Of a stretch of 64,000 bases of DNA, positions 26,106 to 35,453 are shown piece by piece. The position numbers and the translations under genes are program-made. This DNA comes from Flavobacteriia bacterium (GTDB lineage Bacteria; Bacteroidota; Bacteroidia; Flavobacteriales; Schleiferiaceae), in NCBI GenBank assembly GCA_013373425.1, contig JABXHW010000038.1:24815-88814 (forward strand), read 5' to 3'. The notes under the pieces were generated by a model that ran no database searches, had not been told where the DNA came from, and saw nothing but the letters and a program-made list of their open reading frames with translations. Positions within the stretch are counted from its first letter, which is position 1. Every line of letters begins with the position of its first letter.

Positions 26106-26939
26106 GTGAGTACTCCTGAAAAGTATATCGACATAGAAAAGGTCATTGAGAGCAAGAATCCAAAGCTGCTCAAATGGCTACCTGGGTTTATTCTCAGATA
26201 CGTGAAAAGGATGCTTCATGAGGATGACATCAACCGCGCCATGCGTGAGAATGGACATCTTAAAGGAGTGCCTTTTGTCGATTCAGCTGTTGATCACATT
26301 GGGGCTCAGGTAGAAACAGAAGGGCTGGAAAATATTCCGGCTTCAGGCGGTGTTATTATCGTTGCTAATCACCCACTCGGAGGCTTGGACGGTATTGCCT
26401 TGATGAAGGCAATAGGGAAGAGGAGAGAAGACATGCAGGTTTTGGTGAATGACATTCTCATGAACATCGAGAACTTCGAGCCGTTGTTCATTCCAGTGAA
26501 TAAGCATGGTTCCAATCCTAGAGCTGCAATGAAAGTAATCGATGAGGCATATGCATCGGATAGTGCAGTGGTGATTTTTCCAGCTGGATTAGTTTCACGG
26601 AAAATTGATGGGGTAATTCAAGATTTAGAATGGACGAAGAGTTTCATCGCTAAGTCTATTAAATATGGCAAAGACGTAGTACCCGTACATATTGGCGGAA
26701 CGAACTCCAAGTGGTTCTACAATTTGAGCAGATACAGACAAAAGCTTGGCATCAAAGCAAACCTTGAGATGTTTATCTTGGTGAATGAGATGTACAAGCA
26801 AAACGGCCAAACTATCAAAATGACGTTTGGCGAACCGATACCAGCGTCTACTTTCGACAAGAGTAAATCTCATGTGGAGTGGGCGAATTACGTTAGAGAC
26901 AAAGTGTATGCTTTGGCAGAAAACGGTGAAGACAAATGA
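26106..26939 (+). CDS. PlsC-like O-acyltransferase, OlsA/GlsA type (first gene of aminolipid pair)
   Basis: This 277-residue acyltransferase has the PlsC-type catalytic segment ANHPLGGLDG, in which His and Asp are six apart rather than the usual five; I recall this NHPxGxLDG form from hemolysin-like acyltransferases. PAGLVSRK is the second motif. In Bacteroides, GlsA adds the ester-linked second fatty acid to N-acyl-glycine. The downstream gene overlaps by 4 bases and encodes the matching N-acyltransferase, so the pair likely makes glycine or ornithine lipids. The GTG start is set by the promoter. Confidence 0.82.
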   Translation: MSTPEKYIDIEKVIESKNPKLLKWLPGFILRYVKRMLHEDDINRAMRENGHLKGVPFVDSAVDHIGAQVETEGLENIPASGGVIIVANHPLGGLDGIALMKAIGKRREDMQVLVNDILMNIENFEPLFIPVNKHGSNPRAAMKVIDEAYASDSAVVIFPAGLVSRKIDGVIQDLEWTKSFIAKSIKYGKDVVPVHIGGTNSKWFYNLSRYRQKLGIKANLEMFILVNEMYKQNGQTIKMTFGEPIPASTFDKSKSHVEWANYVRDKVYALAENGEDK

Positions 26940-27901
26940 TTGACATGGAGAAAATTGCCGATGCAGCAGAGCATGCATCGGTAAAGGCTGAGCTTAACGA
27001 GTCTACTTTCTTGCGTTACACGAACAAGGGACAAAATGAAGTCCATGTGTTGACCGCCAAGGAGGCTCCAAATGTAATGCATGAAATCGGTCGGTTGCGC
27101 GAAGAAGCTTTCCGCGCAGCGGGCGGCGGTACTGGCAAAGCCCTCGATATTGATCAATACGACGTATCCGAATTCCCATATAGCCAGCTGATTGTTTGGA
27201 ATCCTGAAGAGGAAGAAATCATGGCTGGATATCGGCTTCTCGACTGTCGTGAACTTCACGCTCAAGGTAAAGGCTTCGGACTGTTGGCCACCTCACATTT
27301 GTTCGAGTTCTCTGAGAGATTTCAAAATGAGTACTTCGCAAACACTTTAGAATTAGGACGTTCGTTTGTTCAACCCAAGTATCAGAAAGGCGTTTTGGCC
27401 AAGAAGGGTCTTTTTGCTTTAGATAATCTTTGGGACGGACTTGGCGGAGTAATTGCGCGCAATGAGGGCATTGATTTCTTACTTGGAAAAGTAACGATGT
27501 ACCCGAGTTTTAATCGTGAAGCACGCAATGCAATCCTGGCTTTCCTTCATGTATTCTTCCCGGATAGAAATGAACTAGCAACGGCGATCCATCCATTGAT
27601 TACTCCAGTAGAGTTGAAAGAATGGATCGATATGTATTCGGGTAAAAGCTATAAGGAAGCTTACGTGATTTTGAACACCTATGTTCGTGCACGTGAGCAC
27701 AATATCCCGCCGCTCATCAATAGCTACATGAACTTGTCAAGTACTATGCAAACATTCGGTACCTCGATAAATGACGAGTTCGGAGATGTTGAAGAGACTG
27801 GGATTTTAGTGACCGTTGAAGATGTTCATGAATCGAAACAGGATCGATACTTCAGAACGTTCGAACGCGACTGCCACTATGGTGTCAAGCACTGGGAATA
27901 A
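26936..27901 (+). CDS. GNAT-fold N-acyltransferase, OlsB/GlsB type
   Basis: This 321-residue enzyme would use acyl-ACP to N-acylate glycine or ornithine, the first step of aminolipid synthesis. LREEAFRAAGGGTG, then MAGYRLLDC and LELGRSFVQPKYQKG match the OlsB/GlsB (Acetyltransf_5) family. The body continues with LDNLWDGLGGVIARN. It is coupled by an ATGA overlap to the upstream O-acyltransferase. The amino acid used cannot be read from sequence; glycine is favoured by precedent in Bacteroides (GlsB). Confidence 0.8.
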   Translation: MIDMEKIADAAEHASVKAELNESTFLRYTNKGQNEVHVLTAKEAPNVMHEIGRLREEAFRAAGGGTGKALDIDQYDVSEFPYSQLIVWNPEEEEIMAGYRLLDCRELHAQGKGFGLLATSHLFEFSERFQNEYFANTLELGRSFVQPKYQKGVLAKKGLFALDNLWDGLGGVIARNEGIDFLLGKVTMYPSFNREARNAILAFLHVFFPDRNELATAIHPLITPVELKEWIDMYSGKSYKEAYVILNTYVRAREHNIPPLINSYMNLSSTMQTFGTSINDEFGDVEETGILVTVEDVHESKQDRYFRTFERDCHYGVKHWE

Positions 27902-27906
27902 ACTTC

Positions 27907-28611
27907 TCAGCAATTTGGATCATCTGTACTGCAAGACTCGCCTTCTGAACTTGAGGTGAGAACCTCTGGTTGTTCGACCTCTTCAGATTTCACCTTCTCC
28001 AAGACTTCAACAAAAGTGCTTATAGGCTGAGCACCTGAAAGCGCATACTTTCTATTGAATACGAAGAATGGAACACCTCGTATTCCGAACTGTTGAGCCC
28101 ATCCGAGATCCTCACGGAAATGCTGATCAGCTTCGTCTGATCCGATAAATGAAGAGGTCGCATTGCCATCTAATCCCATTTCTTCAGCGAGCTCTAGCAA
28201 TACTTCCTTTGAGTTCATATCCTTGCCCTCAATAAAGTAAGCTTTGAACAAGCGTTCCTTCATTTCGTATTGAACTCCTTTTGCCTTAGCAAAATGGAGC
28301 AGGTGATGCGCTAATCGTGTGTTGGCAACAATTGCATTGTCGAATTTGAAATCAATTCCCACAGCGCCGCCACGTTCTTCAACGCCTGCGCTCATCTGTT
28401 GGGCTTGCTCTAAGGTGATACCCTTGCTCTTCGAGAGATAGTCGTGTAAATGCATTCCAACATAGGCATCAGCCCCTGGATCTAGCTGAAAGCTCTTCCA
28501 TTCAATATCCACTTCAGTAAGCATGTCGCTATCACGAAGTGCAATTTCGAGGTGTCTCTTTCCTATGTAGCAAAACGGACAAACTACGTCCGACCAGATT
28601 TCGATTTTCAT
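27907..28611 (-). CDS. DsbA-family oxidoreductase (FrnE-like)
   Basis: This 234-residue thioredoxin-fold protein has the active site SDVVCPFCYIGKR near the N-terminus, a helical insertion, and the cis-Pro region RGVPFFVFNRKYALSGAQP. There is no signal peptide, so it is cytoplasmic, as for FrnE-like 2-hydroxychromene isomerase relatives. The C-terminal tail carries two Cys (ESCSTDDPNC). The stop lies 5 bases beyond that of the convergent gene, with no terminator between. An exact -7 box ends four bases before the ATG. Confidence 0.9.
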   Translation of the reverse strand: MKIEIWSDVVCPFCYIGKRHLEIALRDSDMLTEVDIEWKSFQLDPGADAYVGMHLHDYLSKSKGITLEQAQQMSAGVEERGGAVGIDFKFDNAIVANTRLAHHLLHFAKAKGVQYEMKERLFKAYFIEGKDMNSKEVLLELAEEMGLDGNATSSFIGSDEADQHFREDLGWAQQFGIRGVPFFVFNRKYALSGAQPISTFVEVLEKVKSEEVEQPEVLTSSSEGESCSTDDPNC

Positions 28612-28615
28612 ACTG

Positions 28616-28639
28616 CAAAGATACGATTGTTGTTACAAC
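28616..28639 (-). promoter_or_regulatory. Promoter and palindrome of the DsbA-family gene
   Basis: TATCTTTG (28623-28616) is an exact -7 box four bases before ATG 28611. The perfect palindrome-like GTTGT-T-ACAAC (28629-28639) sits just upstream and could be an operator. Confidence 0.55.
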
Positions 28640-28649
28640 ATAGAAAATA

Positions 28650-28680
28650 ACTCCGCGCGCGAACATTTCGAGCGCGGAGT
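28650..28680 (-). terminator. Terminator of the TonB-receptor operon
   Basis: ACTCCGCGC (28650-28658) and GCGCGGAGT (28672-28680) form a perfect 9-bp stem. On the minus strand TTATTTTC follows, a modest T-tract. Confidence 0.65.
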
Positions 28681-28687
28681 AGTGGTG

Positions 28688-30907
28688 TTACTTCGACAGA
28701 TTGTAGTAGAAACCAGCGTAGAGCATTCTTCCGAAGATGGGGCCATAGACAGCGTTAGATTCGAAATCACTGCTGTAGGGGCGATCTGCCGCTTGAATGG
28801 GATTGTCCTGACGGTAGTCGAGTAGATTATCGACACCTACATAGACTTCCCAGTTCTCTCCAATAGTCTTATTCACTTGAGCGTGAATCAAGCTGAAGCT
28901 CGGTGAAAGATGCGAGCCAGTATTTTCATTGTATGTCCAAGTTGGAACACGCTGAGCACCAAACCAATTCCACGTAGCGTCTGCTTTCCAACCCGATTGT
29001 CCGAATTCGTAACCTACATTCAGGAATGCACGGTGGTTAGGCACGCGGTAGGACGTCTGAATTCCATCGATGAAGGCATCTCTCGCATCTAGGTATTTGT
29101 ACGCAACTCGAACGTTTAGGTTTTCCATCGGTTCGAAATCGAGCTGTGCGATAGAGGACAATGAACTCGAAGCTCCAAATTGATTATTGAAGTACGCGAT
29201 GAACGTTTGATTTGGGTAGAAGTCACCGATCATCTTATTGTTGAATCGAGTATAGAAACCATCAACAGAGAATGTTGCGCCTTTGTCGAAGAGCAAGAAT
29301 GCTTGTGAAAAGCTCAACCCAATGTTCCAAGCTCTTTCTTGTTGAATACCATTGCCGAAGACTTGAAATTCCCTGCCGGAGGCTAAGGCACTCATGTTCT
29401 CGCTGAGGATATTCGCAGTGCGCATGCCGCGGCCTCCACCAAGACGGATTACAGATCCTGTGGCAGGCTCGTACTTGATATTGAGCCTTGGTGTAACTAA
29501 CCATCCGAACAAATTATGATAATCGACGCGAGTACCCAGAACTAGCGTCACAGGCGCATCACTAGAGTAGGTGTACTCCACAAAGGCACCAGGAACGCTT
29601 TCCATTCGGTCGAAGGTGAACAAATTCGGACCCTGTACTGAGTCTAAGCGCTCTTCAATATTGTCATATTGATAGCTTAAGCCCGCCTTGATTCCGTGAT
29701 CCACACTTCCGAGCACATCTTGATAAATGGCATTCACATACGCTGAGTTCTGATTGGACGTCAAGTTTCTCAAGCCGACTTGTGCATCGCGGTTCTGCAT
29801 GTTCACGCTGTAAACGACACCAATAGAGCGATTCAAGTTGGAAGGGTCCACGTACCCAGTCTTTCCGAATATCTCGTACCGGTTGTTCGTTTGATCAAAC
29901 TGCCATGGCCCCGGTGCTGGTACTGAATTGTCAAATTCTGGCCCAGTCTGACCACTAAAACGGTCATCTGCCGTGATCGAAAAGCCAAGCTGACCTCCCC
30001 ATTTTTCATTGAGAAAATACTTCCAACGGTTATGCACGCTGATTTGCTGACCTGCAGGCATATCGGCGAATCCGTCGTCGTTTCGGTCTTGAGTGAATGG
30101 CACATTGCTGTAATGGAGCAGTGTACCTACTTCCACCTTGTCTGATACTTCTGTTCCAAACCAAGCATTGGTTTCAAATCGGGCACCCTGATTGACAAAT
30201 CCGTTGAGCATAAAGTATTTGTCGTCTGAAGGCTGCAAGAACTCAGCATTGATTTGCCCAGAGATGCTCTCGTATCCATTCACTACAGAACTCAATCCTT
30301 TCGTAAGCTGAATGGATCCAATGAATGGACCTGGGATAAAAGAAATCCCGGTGGTAGAATTGAGACCTCGTGCAAATGGTATATTCTCTCTTTGAATGAG
30401 CACGTACCTTCCTGAAAGTCCGAGCATTTCAATTTGCTTAGCACCGGTAACGGCATCTGTGAAGCTCACGTCCACCGATGCATTCGTTTCAAAGCTTTCA
30501 CTGAGGTTACAGCAAGCTGCTTTTCGCAGCTCTCGCTGATTGATGTTGATTTGAAGCGTAGGGGAACCGAAATCATGTCCAGTTCCATCCGATTCAGCTA
30601 CCACGTCTACTCCGGAGATGTCCGATTGAGATACCAATTCGAAATTAATGGTGCCGCTTCGTGAAATCACGCTTTTATGCACCATAGCAAACTCTGGAGC
30701 ACTGGCCATGAGCAAAGTTGCTCCCGAAGGCTTTTCAATGGTGAAGATTCCATCGAAATCGGTAGAGGTCTTGATATCCGTATCGTGCCATTGAATCAAC
30801 GCTCCCGGAATGGGGTCGCCAGTGGAGGCATCAACTACGGTTCCTGTAATTTGTGCAAAAGTGAGTAGGCTCACCATGCACAAAAGTACTGTGAGTCTGA
30901 AATTCAT
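28688..30907 (-). CDS. TonB-dependent receptor, likely for a metal or metal chelate
   Basis: This 739-residue outer-membrane receptor has a signal peptide (ending LLTFAQ) and a carboxypeptidase-regulatory-like domain (about 20-105, opening ITGTVVDASTGDPIPGALI). A plug domain (about 120-240) and a 22-stranded barrel follow, ending in the aromatic LYAGFYYNLSK. It lies 11 bases after an HMA-domain protein and near a HYC_CC_PP protein. Such neighbours suggest copper or another soft metal rather than a glycan; there is no SusD partner. Confidence 0.88.
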   Translation of the reverse strand: MNFRLTVLLCMVSLLTFAQITGTVVDASTGDPIPGALIQWHDTDIKTSTDFDGIFTIEKPSGATLLMASAPEFAMVHKSVISRSGTINFELVSQSDISGVDVVAESDGTGHDFGSPTLQININQRELRKAACCNLSESFETNASVDVSFTDAVTGAKQIEMLGLSGRYVLIQRENIPFARGLNSTTGISFIPGPFIGSIQLTKGLSSVVNGYESISGQINAEFLQPSDDKYFMLNGFVNQGARFETNAWFGTEVSDKVEVGTLLHYSNVPFTQDRNDDGFADMPAGQQISVHNRWKYFLNEKWGGQLGFSITADDRFSGQTGPEFDNSVPAPGPWQFDQTNNRYEIFGKTGYVDPSNLNRSIGVVYSVNMQNRDAQVGLRNLTSNQNSAYVNAIYQDVLGSVDHGIKAGLSYQYDNIEERLDSVQGPNLFTFDRMESVPGAFVEYTYSSDAPVTLVLGTRVDYHNLFGWLVTPRLNIKYEPATGSVIRLGGGRGMRTANILSENMSALASGREFQVFGNGIQQERAWNIGLSFSQAFLLFDKGATFSVDGFYTRFNNKMIGDFYPNQTFIAYFNNQFGASSSLSSIAQLDFEPMENLNVRVAYKYLDARDAFIDGIQTSYRVPNHRAFLNVGYEFGQSGWKADATWNWFGAQRVPTWTYNENTGSHLSPSFSLIHAQVNKTIGENWEVYVGVDNLLDYRQDNPIQAADRPYSSDFESNAVYGPIFGRMLYAGFYYNLSK

Positions 30908-30918
30908 AATGAACAATC

Positions 30919-31266
30919 TCAGTGATTGGCTTGAACTTCAGGGTCTCGGTAATGGCAGCAAGCGTGAAGTGCTTCGTAAGCCTCTTCCGGTGCTGTACTG
31001 TACTCGGTGTCGTAGCCCGATTCGTTGATAGCTGTGTTAATCAACTCGAGGGTTACCTCCGCCGGGTCGAATGATAAAGCGAGGACTTTGGATTCAACAT
31101 CCCAGGATGCTGTTTCAACACCATCAAGTTCGCAGGCTTCCTCAATAACTGACTTACACATTTCACACACACCATTTACGATTATAGTGGTGTCTTGTGT
31201 TTGTGCAGAAGAGAAGAAAGAAAAGCCAATGAGGCTAAGTGTGATAGATAATTTACTGATATTCAT
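30919..31266 (-). CDS. Secreted heavy-metal-associated (HMA) domain protein
   Basis: This 115-residue protein has a signal peptide (ending FFSSAQ) and one HMA domain with the metal motif NGVCEMCKSVIEEA (CxxC). VEVALSFDPAEV-type strands follow, here KVLALSFDPAEVTLELI. The tail HACCHYRDPEVQANH could add metal ligands. HMA domains pass Cu+ or Zn2+ between partners; being periplasmic, it may deliver to or from the receptor encoded next. It is the middle gene of three. Confidence 0.88.
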   Translation of the reverse strand: MNISKLSITLSLIGFSFFSSAQTQDTTIIVNGVCEMCKSVIEEACELDGVETASWDVESKVLALSFDPAEVTLELINTAINESGYDTEYSTAPEEAYEALHACCHYRDPEVQANH

Positions 31267-31314
31267 TTCTTTAAGATTTTTATTGAACCATACTTTATGC
31301 GTAGGGGCTCAATC

Positions 31315-31719
31315 TTAAAGAAGGTATCTCTCATAGCGGATACAAAGTTCAACACCGCTCTGTTGGGGTGGACCTCTAGTTTCAACACAATGGAGAGTAG
31401 GGGCGATTTCTATGGATAGAGAAAGCTCACTAAAGTGAGGAGCATCAATAAATACAGGTGAAATGGTGATGGATGGTAGACTTAAACCATCATCGTACGA
31501 TTCAAAGCTGAACTGATCGAACTCACAGGTGGTTGCTTCCATGGTAGGCTCTGAAGATGTACTCTCTTCAACGCTGCAACACGGCTCAAATCGTTCGGTA
31601 AAACTGGCGTCCATGAGCTCGCCACCACAGTAATGCAACGAGAGTGTTGCTGGTGCTGCGGACGTGAACAGGGTAGTCGCTAAGACCAACCCAACTATGG
31701 CACGTAGTTTTGCTTTCAT
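31315..31719 (-). CDS. HYC_CC_PP family protein
   Basis: This 134-residue secreted protein has a signal peptide (ending TSAAPA) and the three motifs that name the family: SLHYCGG, EPCCS and RGPPQQS. The family occurs in Bacteroidota beside TonB receptors and metal-related genes. The Cys/His content suggests metal binding, but no function is established. It starts the operon, with a full promoter (TTTG, 19 bases, TAACTTTG) and only 6 bases from the box to ATG 31719. Confidence 0.8.
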   Translation of the reverse strand: MKAKLRAIVGLVLATTLFTSAAPATLSLHYCGGELMDASFTERFEPCCSVEESTSSEPTMEATTCEFDQFSFESYDDGLSLPSITISPVFIDAPHFSELSLSIEIAPTLHCVETRGPPQQSGVELCIRYERYLL

Positions 31720-31725
31720 CGATTA

Positions 31726-31756
31726 CAAAGTTAAGACAAAGGTCTTCACTTCCAAA
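31726..31756 (-). promoter_or_regulatory. Promoter of the metal-receptor operon
   Basis: TTTG (31756-31753), 19-base spacer, TAACTTTG (31733-31726), six bases, ATG 31719. Both boxes match the consensus exactly. Confidence 0.75.
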
Positions 31757-31763
31757 GAGACGA

Positions 31764-32816
31764 TTAGGCAGCGAATTCCTTTCGCATCGTTAACGTGAAT
31801 GTAGAACCTTTATTGAGTCCATCACTTTCGGCAGTTAACGTGCCGCTTTGCTTCGCGATTAGTGTTTTCGTGAGATAGAGTCCGAGTCCGGTACTTTCTT
31901 CCCCACTCGTACCCTTCATTTGTTCCTTTAGCGTACGATTGAATATTTCTTTCAGTTTCTTTTCACTCATCCCGATGCCGCTGTCTGAGATTGAGAGCAC
32001 AAAGTGGTCATCATTTATAGTCTGACCACAGATTGCAATACTCCCACCTGTTGGACTGAATTTGATTGAATTCGATAGGATGTTAACCACGGCCTGAGTC
32101 ATCATCGTTTCACTTCCGAGTATCAGAGTGTCAGATTCTAGATCCACATTCAGTTTGAGGTCTTTCTTGTCAAGTTTTGACTTCACCTGAGCAGTAGCTT
32201 TGGCAATAACTGAGCTTACACTAATTCTATCCAGCGATTCGCCGCTAGATAGGTTTTCATATTTCTGAATCTGCAACATCACATCGATGAACGAGAGTTG
32301 GTTCGTCAGGAATTGCTTCAAGTTGTCTATTTGCTCTTTGCGTTCTTCAGCATTCGAACTTTCAAGTAGATCGAGCGCATTGATAGCAGTACCAATGGGG
32401 CTGCGCAGGTCATGCGTAAGGAGCATGGCTAAATCTTCTTGTTTGATACGTTGGTCCTCCAATGAGAACAGTGCCGATTCAACATGCCTTCTAAGTTGTG
32501 CTATTTCATCAGCACCAGAAATTTTCCATGTGGGCAAGCGACGGTGGTTCTGATATTCAGCTACGTCATGAGCCACTTCACGAATGGGTTGGGTGAGCTC
32601 TCTAAGAATATACAGGGTGATAATAGAAGAAACCAAAGTTACCCCAGTTACAATGGCTACAATGGTCCAAGGCTTATCCTCCAATCTGGCCATCTGCAGA
32701 GTAATGACAAGTCCAATGACGGGGAGATGAATTCCTAAAAACGCCACCGAAAGAAACTTAAGAGAGTAGCTCTTTTGTAGCGCCTTGATTTTATTCAAAC
32801 GGTGATACAGGGACAT
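31764..32816 (-). CDS. Sensor histidine kinase, orphan
   Basis: This 350-residue kinase has two closely spaced TM helices (about 22-45 and 50-72) with almost no periplasmic loop, so it probably senses in or below the membrane. The H-box is LLTHDLRSPIG (His about 139), followed by N (VNILSNSIKFSP), G1 (ISDSGIGMSEKK) and G2 (STGLGLYLTKTL) boxes. No response regulator is adjacent. It ends 8 bases from the -33 of the next operon. Confidence 0.93.
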   Translation of the reverse strand: MSLYHRLNKIKALQKSYSLKFLSVAFLGIHLPVIGLVITLQMARLEDKPWTIVAIVTGVTLVSSIITLYILRELTQPIREVAHDVAEYQNHRRLPTWKISGADEIAQLRRHVESALFSLEDQRIKQEDLAMLLTHDLRSPIGTAINALDLLESSNAEERKEQIDNLKQFLTNQLSFIDVMLQIQKYENLSSGESLDRISVSSVIAKATAQVKSKLDKKDLKLNVDLESDTLILGSETMMTQAVVNILSNSIKFSPTGGSIAICGQTINDDHFVLSISDSGIGMSEKKLKEIFNRTLKEQMKGTSGEESTGLGLYLTKTLIAKQSGTLTAESDGLNKGSTFTLTMRKEFAA

Positions 32817-32885
32817 GCTGAAGTTTATTGGGATTTACGTAAAGAGGTTCGGATTGGTTTTGAGGAAGGTACAATATCTCACTTA

Positions 32886-32914
32886 AAAAAAATGGCGCCT
32901 CGATGGGCGCCATT
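32886..32914 (-). terminator. Terminator of the outer-membrane protein gene
   Basis: AATGGCGCC (32891-32899) and GGCGCCATT (32906-32914), perfect 9-bp arms; on the minus strand a run of T follows. Confidence 0.87.
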
Positions 32915-32938
32915 AATCAGGTCTCAAAATCTCAAGTG

Positions 32939-33598
32939 TTAAAACGCGTAGCTAACGCCAACTGTAGCCATCCAGATGTAATCTTTGGTATCGGTAACTC
33001 CCACAACACCGTCCAATTGATCAGATCCAGTAGCTGAACCAGAGAGGCGCATATTCACACCCCAGTTGTAATCGATATAATATTGCATACCCAAAGTAGC
33101 AGTAGCGATTGGAGTTACTTCAGTTTGTCTAACCAAAGTAGTGTTGCTCAAATTGTCACCGGTTGCTGGTGGGTATGTAGTTTGAAACGAAATCATTTGT
33201 GCACCTGCCGCACCTTCAATATAAGTGAGGAATGCACCTTTCATAAATCGCATGTCGTCTCTACCTGTCATGATGTAGCGGATACTTGCTTGAGCGTTGA
33301 ATCCCATTCCAGACACCTCATGACCAGATAGCCATTCTTTAGAATTGTCACTGAAATCGCCTTGCATGGTGAACGTGCTAATGCTTCCTCCGAACGCGAA
33401 GCTATTGCTATTGTGAGCACGTGTGTGAAGCGATACAGTCAGCGCAGGGTTGATGTTATTGGCACCAACTTCAGTGATCTGCATTTCGCCTTGTACCAAA
33501 TACGTACCTGCATTTACTTCGAGTTCTGTCCAAGACTGCGCTTGGCTTGTAAGTGACATTCCTAAGATTGCAAACAATGTGATTTTGAGTGATTTCAT
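32939..33598 (-). CDS. Outer-membrane beta-barrel protein (paralogue A)
   Basis: This 219-residue protein has a signal peptide (ending LTSQAQ) and alternating hydrophobic strands typical of a small barrel, ending in the aromatic residue Phe (VGVSYAF). The frame is open 36 codons upstream, but ATG 33598 starts the signal peptide. It is homologous to the gene at 35548-36219, sharing MQYYIDYNWGVNMRL and the DQLDGVVGVTDTKDYIW region near the C-terminus. The two flank a RemB-like gene. Function is unknown. Confidence 0.8.
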   Translation of the reverse strand: MKSLKITLFAILGMSLTSQAQSWTELEVNAGTYLVQGEMQITEVGANNINPALTVSLHTRAHNSNSFAFGGSISTFTMQGDFSDNSKEWLSGHEVSGMGFNAQASIRYIMTGRDDMRFMKGAFLTYIEGAAGAQMISFQTTYPPATGDNLSNTTLVRQTEVTPIATATLGMQYYIDYNWGVNMRLSGSATGSDQLDGVVGVTDTKDYIWMATVGVSYAF

Positions 33599-33731
33599 TG
33601 TGGTGAGTTTTATTATGTAGCCAATTTCGGTAGAGTGATTCAAAATTTTCGACTGTTCATTCTTACAGAATATCCTTACAGTTGGTCTATGTACGAAGCA
33701 AATCAATGTTCGGATTCGCAGAATTTGAACT

Positions 33732-33739
33732 TATCTTTG
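33732..33739 (+). promoter_or_regulatory. -7 box of the RemB-like gene
   Basis: TATCTTTG is an exact match and ATG 33744 follows after four bases (ATTC), predicting a leaderless mRNA. Confidence 0.6.
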
Positions 33740-33743
33740 ATTC

Positions 33744-35453
33744 ATGAGAAAACTCCTCGTATTTGCCCTCATTTTCAGCGCGCTTCAGATGCGTTCTCAG
33801 GATGATACCACCATCGTAGAAATCGATCCAGTTGTCACCCGATATTTCAGGGTGAGTGGATTGCCTTTTGCTGGATACTCTGAAAGAGCTGCCATTTTGG
33901 GTGCTCCTTACCTCGATCATCCAAGTATCATTGGCGGACCAAGCCAGGTGTATTATACCGTTTGCGAAATAGACACTTCTGCGAGCTGGTACTACCGCAA
34001 AACTTTCTACGATCCCCTTTTCGTTTTGACTGGCGATGATAGTACCACCTACTACCGAATTGAAGCCAATCCATTCTTTCAGACTACTGCTGGCGTAGAA
34101 CTCGATGCATCTAGCAGTAATCGAACGCTCTACGAAAATGAAAGAGGAGCATTTATCAGAGGCCAAATTGGTCGCCAACTCTTTTTCAATACTACGATCA
34201 TGGAGAGCCAAACGGTGACAACCCGCTACATGGACTCCTACATTGAAAATAGGGAAGTCGTTCCCGGACAAGGTATAGCCAGACGATTCGGTACCAATGG
34301 TTGGGACCATCGCTGGGCTAGCGGTAACATCAGCTACACTCCAAGTCAATATTTCAATTTTAGTCTGGGTCAAGGCCGCTTTTTTTATGGGAACGGGTAT
34401 CGTTCCTTATTCTTAAGCGACAATTCTCTCAACTATCCGTATTTCAGAATTGAATCCACCTTTGGTCCTGTGAAATATGTGAACCTGTGGACGCAGATGT
34501 ACGACATCAGAAACTCAGTTATGGCGGGCGATGGCAATCGCAAGAAATGGTTGTCTACACACTATTTGAGCTGGAATGTCACAGACCGGCTCAACATTAG
34601 CTTTTTTGAATCAGTGATGTCTGGTTCGGATACAAACAACACTGGGTTTGATGTCTCTTATCTTAATCCAATCATCTTTTACAGGCCTATAGAGGATCAA
34701 ATTGGTAGTCGTCTGGGGAACGCAGTTCTAGGAATAGGAGGCTCTTATGATATCCTTAAACAAGTTCGGAAACCCAACCGCCTCGATGATGTCTATCGCC
34801 TACGCGCTTATGGGCAGTTTGTCCTCGATGAATTCAATGTAGCGGCTCTTCGAGACAATAGTGGAAGTTGGCTAAATAAGTTTGGTTATCAACTTGGTGT
34901 TCGATATAGCCATGTGATTGAGCGGTATAATGGTGATATGATTGGAATTTCTCTACTAGCGGAATACAATCATGTTCGTCCTTTTACTTACACACATAGA
35001 GAGACTCTTACGAATTACGCCCACTATTCTCAGCCACTCGCTCATCCGTTGGGAACCGATTTTAAAGAATGGGTGTTCCGAGCTCAAGCTACTTACAACC
35101 GTTGGATGCTTACATTGCATTACTCTGTAGCAGAGAGAGGAGTGAGTGAGATAATCAATGGAGAGTACTTCGGACAAGGAAGTGACCTATGGGTGACGTA
35201 TAATAATAGGAGTAGAGATGAAGGGTATTACGCTGGTGGAAGTCCATCCGTTATGATCAATAACTTCAGAGTCGAAGCATTCTATGAGTTTAATCCGAGC
35301 TGGAAGATGGGGCTATTCGCTTCGTTGGGCTATCGCTCGGGACCTATGTATCCATTGGTTACTGAAGATGTAAACCCGCTTCAAACTTCGGATTCCTGGT
35401 GGATCAACTTCGGATTGAGAACCGATCTATTCCGTTCATTTAGCGACATCTAA
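33744..35453 (+). CDS. Outer-membrane protein, RemB / Wzi-like
   Basis: This 569-residue exported protein (signal peptide ending QMRSQ) is predicted to be a beta-barrel. It resembles the gliding protein RemB of Flavobacterium johnsoniae and, more distantly, the capsule-assembly protein Wzi: NPFFQTTAGVELDASSSNRT, then GAFIRGQIGRQLFFNT and FSLGQGRFFYGNGYRSLFLS. RemB is linked to gliding and surface polysaccharide binding. The function here is inferred from general resemblance only. An inverted repeat follows the stop. Confidence 0.65.
   Translation: MRKLLVFALIFSALQMRSQDDTTIVEIDPVVTRYFRVSGLPFAGYSERAAILGAPYLDHPSIIGGPSQVYYTVCEIDTSASWYYRKTFYDPLFVLTGDDSTTYYRIEANPFFQTTAGVELDASSSNRTLYENERGAFIRGQIGRQLFFNTTIMESQTVTTRYMDSYIENREVVPGQGIARRFGTNGWDHRWASGNISYTPSQYFNFSLGQGRFFYGNGYRSLFLSDNSLNYPYFRIESTFGPVKYVNLWTQMYDIRNSVMAGDGNRKKWLSTHYLSWNVTDRLNISFFESVMSGSDTNNTGFDVSYLNPIIFYRPIEDQIGSRLGNAVLGIGGSYDILKQVRKPNRLDDVYRLRAYGQFVLDEFNVAALRDNSGSWLNKFGYQLGVRYSHVIERYNGDMIGISLLAEYNHVRPFTYTHRETLTNYAHYSQPLAHPLGTDFKEWVFRAQATYNRWMLTLHYSVAERGVSEIINGEYFGQGSDLWVTYNNRSRDEGYYAGGSPSVMINNFRVEAFYEFNPSWKMGLFASLGYRSGPMYPLVTEDVNPLQTSDSWWINFGLRTDLFRSFSDI

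Noticed and set aside
33687..34373. 228-codon frame on the minus strand
   Set aside because: It lies entirely opposite the RemB-like gene, which has a signal peptide, promoter and homology; this frame has none.
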